A stretch of DNA of 6,721 bases from Ectopseudomonas composti (lineage in GTDB: Bacteria; Pseudomonadota; Gammaproteobacteria; Pseudomonadales; Pseudomonadaceae). The position numbers and the translations under genes are program-made. The stretch spans positions 1-6,721 of the forward strand of contig CAMPIF010000241.1 of the NCBI GenBank assembly GCA_946886245.1. The letters are read 5' to 3'. The notes below the pieces were generated by a model that worked only from the letters and a program-made list of their open reading frames with translations, ran no database searches and had not been told where the DNA came from. Of the stretch, positions 1-6,583 are shown in pieces. Position 1 is the first letter of the stretch. Every line of letters starts with the position of its first letter.

Positions 1-1
1 C

Positions 2-1840
<1,839 letters not shown>

Positions 1841-1847
1841 TGCACCT

Positions 1848-1878
1848 GCCCTGCCGCCACTGGCGGCAGGGCCTCCTT
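1848..1878 (+). terminator. Hairpin terminator after acnA
   Basis: Perfect 11-bp GC-rich stem GCCCTGCCGCC (1848-1858) and GGCGGCAGGGC (1862-1872) around a 3-base ACT loop. It starts 8 bases after the acnA stop and is followed by CTCCTTAT, a weak pyrimidine tract. It probably ends the acnA transcript. Lack of a long T run means termination may be only partial. Confidence 0.7.
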
Positions 1879-1927
1879 ATCCGTCGAGCCAGAGATGGCC
1901 AACGCCGCGACAGAAACGTGACGCCGT

Positions 1928-1954
1928 TCAAAAAGCGTTTACACTCGCCGAAAA
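1928..1954 (+). promoter_or_regulatory. Sigma-28 (FliA)-type promoter for aer
   Basis: TCAA (1928-1931), exactly 15 bases, then GCCGAAAA (1947-1954). This matches the flagellar sigma factor FliA consensus TAAA-N15-GCCGATAA with one change in each box and the canonical spacing. It lies 67 bases before the start of the aerotaxis receptor. Chemoreceptor genes in gamma-proteobacteria are commonly in the FliA class, so sequence and context agree. No ANR/FNR-type TTGAT-N4-ATCAA box was found between the two genes. Confidence 0.6.
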
Positions 1955-2021
1955 TGGATTCAGCCCTCAACTTCGCCGCTCGCCGGCCGATGACAGGGCA
2001 TTACAACGACGGATACCTGCC

Positions 2022-3587
2022 ATGCGTAACAACCAGCCGGTCACTCAGCGTGAGCGCACCTTTCCTGCACAACAACGCCTGATATCCACCACCGACCTCA
2101 AAGGACAAATCAGCTACTGCAACGACGCCTTCGTCGAAGTCAGCGGCTTCACGCGCGAAGAACTGCTGCGCGCGCCACATAACATCGTGCGTCACCCTGA
2201 CGTGCCGTCCGCCGTGTTCGAGCACATGTGGACGACCCTGAAGAAGGGCCGCCCGTGGATGGGCATCGTCAAGAACCGCTGCAAGAACGGCGACCACTAC
2301 TGGGTCAACGCCTACGTCACGCCCGTGACCGAGAACAACCAGGTTGTCGGCTACGAATCCGTCCGTATCAAACCGACCGCCGAGCAGGTGCGCCGCGCCG
2401 AAACGCTGTACGCCCGCCTCAACGCCGGCAAATCGGCCGTACCGGCCAGCAACCAGTGGCTGCCCATCGTCCAGGCGTGGATGCCCTTCATCCTGGTCAG
2501 CCAGATCGGCTTCATGATCGGCCACTGGATGGGCAGCAACTGGGGCTTTATCCTCGCTGCCGTGCTCTCGGTGCCGCTGGGTCTGGCTGGCATCGCCTGG
2601 CAGACGCGCGGCGTCAAACGCCTGCTGCGCCTCGCCGAGCAAACCACTTCCGACCCGCTGATCGCGCAGATGTACACCGACAGCCGTGGCGCCGAAGCAC
2701 GCCTGGAAATGGCCATGCTCAGCCAGGAAGCGCGCCTGAAAACCTTCCTCACCCGCCTGCAGGACACCGCCGAGCAACTGACCCTGCAAGCGCGTGAAGC
2801 CGACAAGCTGGCGCACAACAGCTCGGCCGGCCTCGAGCGCCAGCGCAGCGAGACCGAGCAGGTTGCCACCGCCGTCAACGAAATGGCCGCCACCACTCTG
2901 GAAGTGGCCAGCAACGTCGCCCGCACCGCCATCGCCACCCAGGAAGCCAACCGCCTGACCAGCGAAGGCCGCACCATCGCCGCAGAAACCCGCGAAGCCA
3001 TCCAGCGCCTGTCGCAATCGGTGGGCGACACCGGCGAGACGGTTACCCGCCTGGCCCAGGACAGCAGCGAGATCGGCGGCGTGGTCGACGTGATCAAGGG
3101 CATCGCCGACCAGACCAACCTGCTCGCCCTCAACGCCGCCATCGAAGCCGCCCGCGCCGGCGAAATGGGCCGTGGCTTCGCCGTGGTGGCCGACGAGGTG
3201 CGTTCGCTGGCGCAACGCACCGCCGAGTCCACCGAACAGATCCACGCACTGATCGCCAAACTGCAGCGCACTGCCGAAGAAGCCGTACTGACCATGGAAA
3301 TCGGCCGCAAGCAGGCCGATGAAGGCGTCGAGCGCGTGCTGCAGGCCGATCAGGCGCTGTCCGGCATCAGCGACTCGGTGGCCAATATCGCCGACATGGC
3401 CAACCAGATCGCCGCAGCGGCGGAAGAGCAAAGCGCCGTCGCCGACGAGATCAACCAGAACATCACCACCATCGCCCAACTGGCAGACCAGACCGCCGGC
3501 GAAGCCAACGATACCGCCAAACTCAGCGAAGCCCTGACCAACACCGCACAGGGCCAATACGCCCTGGTCGAACGCTTCAACCGCTGA
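2022..3587 (+). CDS. aer: Aer-type aerotaxis receptor (PAS-containing methyl-accepting chemotaxis protein)
   Basis: Membrane-anchored energy and oxygen taxis receptor of 521 residues that signals through CheW/CheA. Residues about 10-120 form a PAS domain very like E. coli Aer, which binds [37 protein letters not shown] (52-60) and [15 protein letters not shown] (81-95). Two hydrophobic stretches (about 147-167 and 174-192) form a membrane hairpin; there is no periplasmic sensing domain, as expected for Aer. A HAMP-like linker and a long coiled coil follow, with the conserved signalling tip at about 361-398 ([21 protein letters not shown], then [13 protein letters not shown]). There is no C-terminal CheR/CheB-tethering NWETF-type pentapeptide. 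The ATG at 2022 has only a weak GGA at 2011-2013, but the PAS domain starts at the right distance. It stands alone between the FliA-like promoter and its own terminator. Codon use is host-like. Confidence 0.95.
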   Translation: MRNNQPVTQRERTFPAQQRLISTTDLKGQISYCNDAFVEVSGFTREELLRAPHNIVRHPDVPSAVFEHMWTTLKKGRPWMGIVKNRCKNGDHYWVNAYVTPVTENNQVVGYESVRIKPTAEQVRRAETLYARLNAGKSAVPASNQWLPIVQAWMPFILVSQIGFMIGHWMGSNWGFILAAVLSVPLGLAGIAWQTRGVKRLLRLAEQTTSDPLIAQMYTDSRGAEARLEMAMLSQEARLKTFLTRLQDTAEQLTLQAREADKLAHNSSAGLERQRSETEQVATAVNEMAATTLEVASNVARTAIATQEANRLTSEGRTIAAETREAIQRLSQSVGDTGETVTRLAQDSSEIGGVVDVIKGIADQTNLLALNAAIEAARAGEMGRGFAVVADEVRSLAQRTAESTEQIHALIAKLQRTAEEAVLTMEIGRKQADEGVERVLQADQALSGISDSVANIADMANQIAAAAEEQSAVADEINQNITTIAQLADQTAGEANDTAKLSEALTNTAQGQYALVERFNR

Positions 3588-3592
3588 AACGA

Positions 3593-3626
3593 AAGGCGCA
3601 GCGGCTCACCGCTGCGCCTTCCCCTC
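3593..3626 (+). terminator. Intrinsic terminator after aer
   Basis: Perfect 12-bp inverted repeat AAGGCGCAGCGG (3593-3604) / CCGCTGCGCCTT (3609-3620) with a CTCA loop, 6 bases after the aer stop, followed by a pyrimidine run CCCCTC. The A-tract before and T's closing the stem make it usable in either direction. It isolates aer from the downstream low-GC region. Confidence 0.8.
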
Positions 3627-3640
3627 CCCACCCCGCTTTT

Positions 3641-3673
3641 TGTAGGAGCGAGCTTGCTCGCGATCTTTCCTAC
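3641..3673 (+). repeat. Pseudomonas REP element
   Basis: Contains the hallmark Pseudomonas REP core TGTAGGAGCGAGC-TT-GCTCGCGA (3641-3663). The inner stem is GCGAGC (3648-3653) / GCTCGC (3656-3661). In addition GTAGGA at 3642-3647 is complementary to TCCTAC at 3668-3673, so the whole unit closes as one long imperfect hairpin. Such elements are dispersed by REP-associated tyrosine transposases (RAYT/TnpA-REP) and sit typically between genes, often after terminators, as here. It is a single copy in this window. Confidence 0.85.
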
Positions 3674-3704
3674 GCCCTTCCCGACCATCCCCGCTTTCGC
3701 ATAA

Positions 3705-3742
3705 TTGACACTTGCCAGCCGTTATACGACATGGTGTATAAC
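3705..3742 (+). promoter_or_regulatory. Possible promoter feeding the cassette genes
   Basis: A consensus -35 hexamer TTGACA (3705-3710) and a -10-like TATAAC (3737-3742) are present, but 26 bases apart. The better-spaced pair is TTGCCA (3712-3717) with TATAAC at 19 bases. Neither is ideal, so this is a candidate only. It is the only promoter-like sequence between the aer terminator and the three following genes, which have little room for promoters of their own. Confidence 0.3.
3721..3742. promoter_or_regulatory. 22-bp dyad operator-like palindrome
   Basis: Perfect 7-bp arms GTTATAC (3721-3727) and GTATAAC (3736-3742) separated by 8 bases. The two central base pairs on each side of the axis are also symmetric, so 9 of 11 positions match. 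It covers the candidate -10 hexamer, the position expected of a repressor operator. The form is typical of autoregulated operators such as those of toxin-antitoxin or small HTH regulators, but no regulator gene is adjacent, so the binding protein is unknown. Confidence 0.45.
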
Positions 3743-3798
3743 CTCCCAAACACCCCATCGCCTCGCTACCTCCCGCGAGCTAGAGAAGGATCTTGAAA

Positions 3799-3867
3799 AT
3801 GGCCAGGAAGGTTATCCACAAAAATCGCCCGCAGGTTATGCACCATTTGGTGTCTATTTATAGTTAG
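3799..3867 (+). CDS. Candidate 22-codon leader ORF ahead of the SET gene
   Basis: ATG at 3799 follows a good ribosome binding site, GAAGGA (3785-3790), at 8 bases. The frame reads MARKVIHKNRPQV... and stops at the TAG of 3865-3867, inside the GTTAGGC core at 3863-3869. The stop is 9 bases before the SET-protein ATG, which itself has no convincing Shine-Dalgarno sequence. This resembles the short ORFs in class 1 integron attI1 that help translate the first cassette. It could instead be the cut-off start of a gene interrupted by the cassette insertion, or chance. The product is not recognised. Confidence 0.33.
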   Translation: MARKVIHKNRPQVMHHLVSIYS

Positions 3868-3869
3868 GC
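3810..3869 (+). other. attI-like recombination region ending in GTTAGGC
   Basis: Two direct repeats GGTTATCCAC (3810-3819) and GGTTATGCAC (3834-3843), 24 bases apart, precede GTTAGGC (3863-3869), a perfect match to the integron core site GTTRRRY where strand exchange occurs. Class 1 attI1 has the same order: two GTTAyGsAG-like repeats and then AAAGTTAGGC. No L'-type (C)TTAACNNA box precedes this core, unlike the three attC-like elements downstream, which favours attI over attC. No integrase gene or fragment is visible upstream. The first repeat contains TTATCCACA, also a perfect DnaA-box sequence, probably by chance. Confidence 0.42.
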
Positions 3870-3876
3870 CAAGAAC

Positions 3877-4323
3877 ATGCGCACACAACCATCTGTTGGT
3901 TACGTCAAAGATACTGGGACACCTATGGGGCGAGGTGTTTACGCCAGCCGGCCAATAACCTCTGGAGAAACTATAGAAATATGTCCAGTCATACTGATAT
4001 CGGGAAACTTTGATGACCTACCCATGGAAATTCGCCGTATCGTTTTCGACTGGTCCGTTCTAGCAAAGACTGAAGGCGTTCATGCAATTGCCCTTGGATA
4101 CGGCAGTATGTACAACCACGCAAATCCAGCAAACTTACGCTACGAGGCATGCGGTGGAGGTCAGTTTCTTCGATTCACGGCCGTCACTCCGATCGCTCAA
4201 GAAGCAGAGTTGACCGTGAACTACAACGCATTTGGGGGCTATCCGACCTCCGATGAAGACACTTGGTTTGAAAGTGTAGAAGTAGAACTAATAACGCGTA
4301 ATTCAGAACTACCGCAAGCCTAA
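3877..4323 (+). CDS. Small SET-domain protein, probable lysine methyltransferase
   Basis: A 148-residue protein that is almost only a SET domain, the fold that transfers methyl from S-adenosylmethionine to protein lysines. The diagnostic blocks are all there in order: MGRGVYASRPITSGETI (17-33), GYGSMYNHANPANLRYE (74-90) with the AdoMet/active-site Asn80-His81, and the closing ELTVNYN (111-117) with the likely catalytic Tyr116. There are no pre-SET or post-SET zinc cysteines and no signal peptide, so it should be a soluble single-domain enzyme. Its target is unknown. GC content is clearly lower than in aer or acnA, indicating acquisition. The start at 3877 lies 7 bases after a GTTAGGC core, with only a weak AAGAA before it; translation may be coupled to the short leader ORF. 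Its stop codon overlaps the R'' box of an attC-like element, so it has the compact layout of an integron cassette. Confidence 0.9.
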   Translation: MRTQPSVGYVKDTGTPMGRGVYASRPITSGETIEICPVILISGNFDDLPMEIRRIVFDWSVLAKTEGVHAIALGYGSMYNHANPANLRYEACGGGQFLRFTAVTPIAQEAELTVNYNAFGGYPTSDEDTWFESVEVELITRNSELPQA

Positions 4324-4394
4324 TATGTGATATTCAAAATGTTCGCTTCGCTCACTGGGACGGGCTAAAGCCCGCCCTTAACCAAACGTTAGGA
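4318..4394 (+). other. attC-like site 1 (best preserved)
   Basis: R''-like GCCTAAT (4318-4324, overlapping the SET stop) pairs through CCTAA with TTAGG of the R' core GTTAGGA (4388-4394). The right half CTTAACCAA-AC-GTTAGGA (4377-4394) is laid out like the L'-R' simple site of known attC sites such as aadA (CTTAACTCAAGCGTTAGAT). The centre folds as GGG-a-CGGGC (4357-4365) / GCCCG-CCC (4370-4377) around TAAA, with one unpaired A, in keeping with extrahelical bases of attC hairpins. The 77-base length is within the attC range. Confidence 0.65.
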
Positions 4395-4401
4395 ACTACG
4401 T

Positions 4402-4632
4402 ATGTTCGAGTACCGCATTCACTATCTGGCTGACTGTGATGACGCCAACTGGAAAAAATACAGTTCAGAAATTCAGTTAAAAGTCGGCAACATCATTGAT
4501 CTTGCTCGCGACTTTCATCATGTTGTTTGCGCTATAAAGCCCCAAAAGACCGGAACAAGAATTGACGCTTCAAAATTAGCTCAACATCCTGAAGAAGCAC
4601 TGCTCCTAGCCCAGCAAGACGAATATTTTTAA
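4402..4632 (+). CDS. Unknown 76-residue cassette-type protein
   Basis: Not recognised. The product begins MFEYRIHYLADCDDANWKKY and ends LAQQDEYF. It is soluble, charged, and without signal peptide or membrane segment. Residues about 1-15 look like a beta strand and about 55-72 (LAQHPEEALLLAQQ) like an amphipathic helix. Two cysteines (12 and 43) do not form a metal motif. The ATG at 4402 has a good Shine-Dalgarno AGGA at 4391-4394, which is part of the GTTAGGA recombination core, so the attC-like site supplies its ribosome binding site. Composition is AT-rich compared with the flanks. It sits between two attC-like elements with no promoter of its own, as is normal for integron cassettes, whose products are often of unknown function. 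Confidence 0.75.
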   Translation: MFEYRIHYLADCDDANWKKYSSEIQLKVGNIIDLARDFHHVVCAIKPQKTGTRIDASKLAQHPEEALLLAQQDEYF

Positions 4633-4651
4633 AAAAGAAGGTAGCAGTAAC

Positions 4652-4730
4652 GCCTAACTAGCGAAAAAAAAATCGCTCGCCCCGCTCACTGCGGGCGATC
4701 CGAAGCCTACGCTTTAACCATGCACCAGAT
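4652..4730 (+). other. attC-like site 2, right core degraded
   Basis: A textbook R'' box GCCTAAC (4652-4658) lies 19 bases after the stop of the preceding gene. Inside is an arm AGCGA-A8-TCGCT (4660-4677) and a main stem TCGCCCCGC (4677-4685) / GCGGGCGA (4691-4698) with a single extra C. The L'-like box GCTTTAACCATGC (4711-4723) matches the other elements, but the expected GTTAGAT core reads ACCAGAT (4724-4730). It therefore looks like an attC that has lost its recombining triplet. Confidence 0.5.
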
Positions 4731-4747
4731 ACCTATCGAGCCACCAC

Positions 4748-5101
4748 ATGAATAATCAGAAAATAGTAGTCCTGACCATCATCTTTGGTTTCGTCTCCTT
4801 ATCTATATATAGCTGGTTCCCCACACCTGAGACAAAAGACTTAATTCGACTGACAATAAACTGCATTCTGTGCTGGTTTCTCTATAGAGGCGCAAACTGG
4901 TCGAGATGGGTTATGGCAGTGCTATCATTACTAGCAAGCGTCACTACAGCCACCATGCTTTTAAAAATACCAGCCCAAACAGCAGAACAGATAACAACTA
5001 TGATTGGGTTAACCGTAATGTTCATCTTTTACAGCACAGCAGCCTTCGTTCTAATCAGCCAAAAATTCATCAAGACCCATTTCATTTCAACCGAAACCTG
5101 A
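4748..5101 (+). CDS. Small four-helix inner-membrane protein, unknown function
   Basis: A 117-residue protein with four predicted membrane helices at about 6-24, 31-48, 53-72 and 82-104. The short loops contain YRGANWSRW (46-54) between helices 2 and 3, a pattern (RG-x-NW-x-R-W) seen in many small bacterial membrane proteins of unknown role. No catalytic or transport motif is visible. Its N-terminus is cytosolic-like (MNNQK) and the C-terminal tail is short and hydrophilic. Start choice rests on the first ATG of the frame; the upstream GAG at 4738-4740 is a weak ribosome binding site. Low GC and rare codons set it apart from the host genes. Its stop overlaps the R''-like box of the third attC-like element, again a cassette layout. 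Confidence 0.75.
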   Translation: MNNQKIVVLTIIFGFVSLSIYSWFPTPETKDLIRLTINCILCWFLYRGANWSRWVMAVLSLLASVTTATMLLKIPAQTAEQITTMIGLTVMFIFYSTAAFVLISQKFIKTHFISTET

Positions 5102-5174
5102 CAATGCATCCAAATCACTCTCAATATTCACTGAGAAGGGCCAAAGCCCGGCCCTTAACCAATGCGCGGTAACA
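5096..5174 (+). other. attC-like site 3, right core degraded
   Basis: R''-like ACCTGAC (5096-5102, one mismatch to RYYYAAC) overlaps the preceding stop and runs into AATGCATCCAA, close to the AATTCRTTCAA segment common in attC sites. A 7-bp stem AAGGGCC (5136-5142) / GGCCCTT (5150-5156) follows. The stretch AAAGCCCGGCCCTTAACCAA (5143-5162) equals site 1 (4367-4385) except for one added G. Where GTTAGG is expected the sequence reads GCGCGGTAACA, so the core appears eroded. It marks the boundary with GC-rich host sequence. Confidence 0.52.
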
Positions 5175-5180
5175 ATCCCA

Positions 5181-5417
5181 ATGCCTTTCCCAACCGATGA
5201 ACACCAAGCCCTTCTAAACGTTAAAGGCGTAGGCCCTACTGTCGTGCAGCGACTCGAACAGATCGGCATAAACTCCTTGCAGGAATTGGCCGAAGCCAGC
5301 GTCAGCGATATCGTCACGGCGGTAGCCGGTCAGCTGGGCTCGACCTGCTGGAAAAACAGCCCGCAAGCACGCGCAGCTATTCAGGCGGCCATCGATCTGG
5401 CCAAATCACGTCAGTAA
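5181..5417 (+). CDS. Small helix-hairpin-helix protein
   Basis: A 78-residue soluble protein. Residues 11-30 (LLNVKGVGPTVVQRLEQIGI) form a helix-hairpin-helix motif with the GxGP turn used for sequence-independent DNA backbone contacts. The second half (SLQELAEASVSDIVTAVAG, then helices to the end) resembles the paired HhH arrangement of small proteins annotated as Cdd1/pathogenicity-locus type; that family name is tentative. A lone Cys56 precedes WKNSPQARAAI. Composition is host-like over most of the gene, unlike the three genes upstream. The ATG at 5181 has no Shine-Dalgarno sequence, and the third attC-like element ends only about 6 bases before it, so the insertion may have replaced its native leader. 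The VOC gene follows 32 bases downstream on the same strand. Confidence 0.8.
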   Translation: MPFPTDEHQALLNVKGVGPTVVQRLEQIGINSLQELAEASVSDIVTAVAGQLGSTCWKNSPQARAAIQAAIDLAKSRQ

Positions 5418-5449
5418 CCTCCCTCTCTTTCATTGCCAAGGAACCCGGC

Positions 5450-5812
5450 ATGCCTGCTCACGAGAAGATCAATTACGTCGAATACCCCAGCCGCGATCTG
5501 CCGGCCACCAAGGCCTTCTTCCAGGCCGCTTTCGGCTGGCGATTCACGGACTACGGCCCCGATTACGCAGCCTTCGCCGACGAAGGCCTGGATGGCGGTT
5601 TCTTCAGCGCCGAGATGTCCGCGCGCAGCGACAACGGCAGCGCGCTGATCGTGTTCTACAGCGCACAGCTGGAAGACACTCTGGCCAAGGTCGAGGCCGC
5701 CGGTGGGGAAATCGTCAAACCGATATTCTCCTTCCCCGGCGGCAGACGCTTTCACTTCGTCGAGCCGGGCGGCAACGAGTTTGCCGTGTGGTCGGAGCCG
5801 GACGGTCAGTAG
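5450..5812 (+). CDS. VOC (glyoxalase/bleomycin-resistance fold) protein
   Basis: A 120-residue protein with one vicinal-oxygen-chelate unit pair. The first beta-alpha-beta module is INYVEYPSRDLPATKAFFQAAFGWRF (7-32), with the typical D-x-x-x-[ST]-x-x-F-[FY] helix and FGW turn. The second includes LEDTLAKVEAAGGEIVKPIF (74-93) and FHFVEPGGNEFAVWSE (101-116), the characteristic D/EPxGN strand. Likely metal-site residues are Glu11 and Glu110 or His102, but not all canonical ligand positions can be confirmed by eye. Such proteins range from glyoxalases to antibiotic-binding proteins, so no substrate can be named. A good ribosome binding site AAGGAA (5438-5443) fixes the start. It is host-like in codon use and sits between the HhH protein and the acetyltransferase. 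Confidence 0.9.
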   Translation: MPAHEKINYVEYPSRDLPATKAFFQAAFGWRFTDYGPDYAAFADEGLDGGFFSAEMSARSDNGSALIVFYSAQLEDTLAKVEAAGGEIVKPIFSFPGGRRFHFVEPGGNEFAVWSEPDGQ

Positions 5813-5983
5813 TGGACCTCGGAAGCCAGCAACCGTCGTCTCGCGCAGACGGTGCAAAAGAGCAGAGGTCAGCTGATTCCAGTGCACGATGCCGTCGCTC
5901 TGCTGCGAACGCTTCCGACGCTGTCCGATGCCCGTTACGTGCGTGAGCTGGTGCTACCGGCCATCGCCGATGAGCGCTTCTGA
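5813..5983 (+). pseudogene. Possible gene remnant between VOC and GNAT genes
   Basis: Immediately after the VOC stop, the same frame stays open for 56 more codons to a TGA at 5981. It reads WTSEASNRRLAQTVQ... and then VHDAVALLRTLPTLSDARYV and RELVLPAIADERF. The second half looks like real protein, an amphipathic helix plus a helical C-terminus, with G/C-biased third positions, but no ATG or ribosome binding site is available. The simplest reading is the surviving 3' end of a lost gene. A readthrough extension of the VOC protein is possible but unlikely, since that fold already ends normally. The parent family is not recognised. Confidence 0.3.
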
Positions 5984-5997
5984 ATACAAGGAAACCC

Positions 5998-6561
5998 ATG
6001 TCTGATCTCTCCGTGACACTGACAACCAATCGCCTCCTGCTGCGTCCTCTGCAAGCAGCGGACGCACCAACGCTGTTCGCGATCTTTTCCGATCCACAGG
6101 TCATGCAGTACTGGAATACCCCACCCTGGACCACCGAGGCCATGGCGCAGGACTTCATCCGCGCCGAGCAACAGGCCATGCACGATGGCCAACGCCTGAC
6201 CCTGGCTATCGTCGACAGGGAAAGCGCCGAGCTGATAGGCAAATGCCTGCTGTTCAACTATCAGCCGGAGTCACGCCGCGCGGAGATCGGTTTTGGCATC
6301 GCCTCCTCTGCCTGGGGCAAGGGTTACGTTCAGGAAGCGGCCGGTGAGCTACTACGCCACGGGTTCGAAACCCTGGAGCTCAATCGCGTCGAATCCGAGA
6401 TCGACCCGACCAATACCGCCTCCGGCCGCGCGCTTGAACGTTTGGGGTTCAGCCAGGAAGGATTGCTACGCCAGCGCTGGATCATCGACGGACAGGTCTC
6501 GGACTCGGCACTCTTTGGGCTACTGAGAGACGATTGGCGCAGCCGCGATAATCACCGGTAA
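5998..6561 (+). CDS. GNAT acetyltransferase, RimJ/RimL type
   Basis: A 187-residue cytosolic N-acetyltransferase using acetyl-CoA. Typical RimJ/RimL (Acetyltransf_3) order: LTTNRLLLRPLQAADAPTLFAIFSDPQVMQYW (8-39), the central strand ELIGKCLLFNYQPESRRAEIGFGI (78-101), the acetyl-CoA pyrophosphate loop SAWGKGYVQEA (104-114, Q/R-x-x-G-x-G/A-like), then LELNRVESEIDPTNTASGRALERLGFSQEGLLRQRW (126-161), where Asn139 and the LGF-x-x-EG motif are family hallmarks. Substrates in this family include ribosomal protein N-termini, amino acids, polyamines and antibiotics; none can be chosen here. The start is supported by AAGGAA (5988-5993), 4 bases before the ATG. It is followed 22 bases later by a DinB-family gene, so the two may be co-transcribed. 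Confidence 0.93.
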   Translation: MSDLSVTLTTNRLLLRPLQAADAPTLFAIFSDPQVMQYWNTPPWTTEAMAQDFIRAEQQAMHDGQRLTLAIVDRESAELIGKCLLFNYQPESRRAEIGFGIASSAWGKGYVQEAAGELLRHGFETLELNRVESEIDPTNTASGRALERLGFSQEGLLRQRWIIDGQVSDSALFGLLRDDWRSRDNHR

Positions 6562-6583
6562 ACCGTTAGCAACAGGTGAATCC

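Noticed and set aside
2001..3557. Long 518-codon open frame on the minus strand opposite aer
   Set aside because: It is glycine/alanine/histidine/valine-rich low-complexity translation expected from the antisense of a G/C-third-position gene; aer on the plus strand has clear PAS and MCP domains.
3762..3779. Small inverted repeat CTCGC / GCGAG
   Set aside because: A 5-bp stem with an 8-base loop is too weak to call a terminator or operator.
3812..3844. DnaA-box-like TTATCCACA and TTATGCACC, suggesting an origin
   Set aside because: Only two boxes, no AT-rich unwinding region and no replication genes; explained better as attI-type direct repeats or chance.
3705..3863. Open frame from TTG 3705 to TAG 3861 (…SRELEKDLENGQEGYPQ…)
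   Set aside because: It looks somewhat protein-like but has no ATG or GTG start, no ribosome binding site and overlaps the palindrome; kept only as a possible remnant.
3859..3864. -10-like TATAGT just before the SET gene
   Set aside because: At 17 bases upstream there is only TTATGC, a poor -35, and the start would lie about 6 bases from the ATG.
4906..5172. Plus-strand frame overlapping the membrane protein and third attC-like element
   Set aside because: The product is a His/Asn/Ser-rich non-globular sequence without a ribosome binding site, while the overlapping frame gives clean membrane helices.
3588..5180. CRISPR array
   Set aside because: The repeated elements are hairpins of different sequence separated by whole genes, not short identical repeats with uniform spacers.
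5715..6257. 180-codon minus-strand open frame across the VOC end and GNAT start
   Set aside because: Arginine-rich, no recognisable motifs, and it overlaps two well supported plus-strand genes.
6565..6570. GTTAGC before the DinB gene as another integron core
   Set aside because: No matching R'' box, TTAACCA box or hairpin nearby, and composition is host-like.
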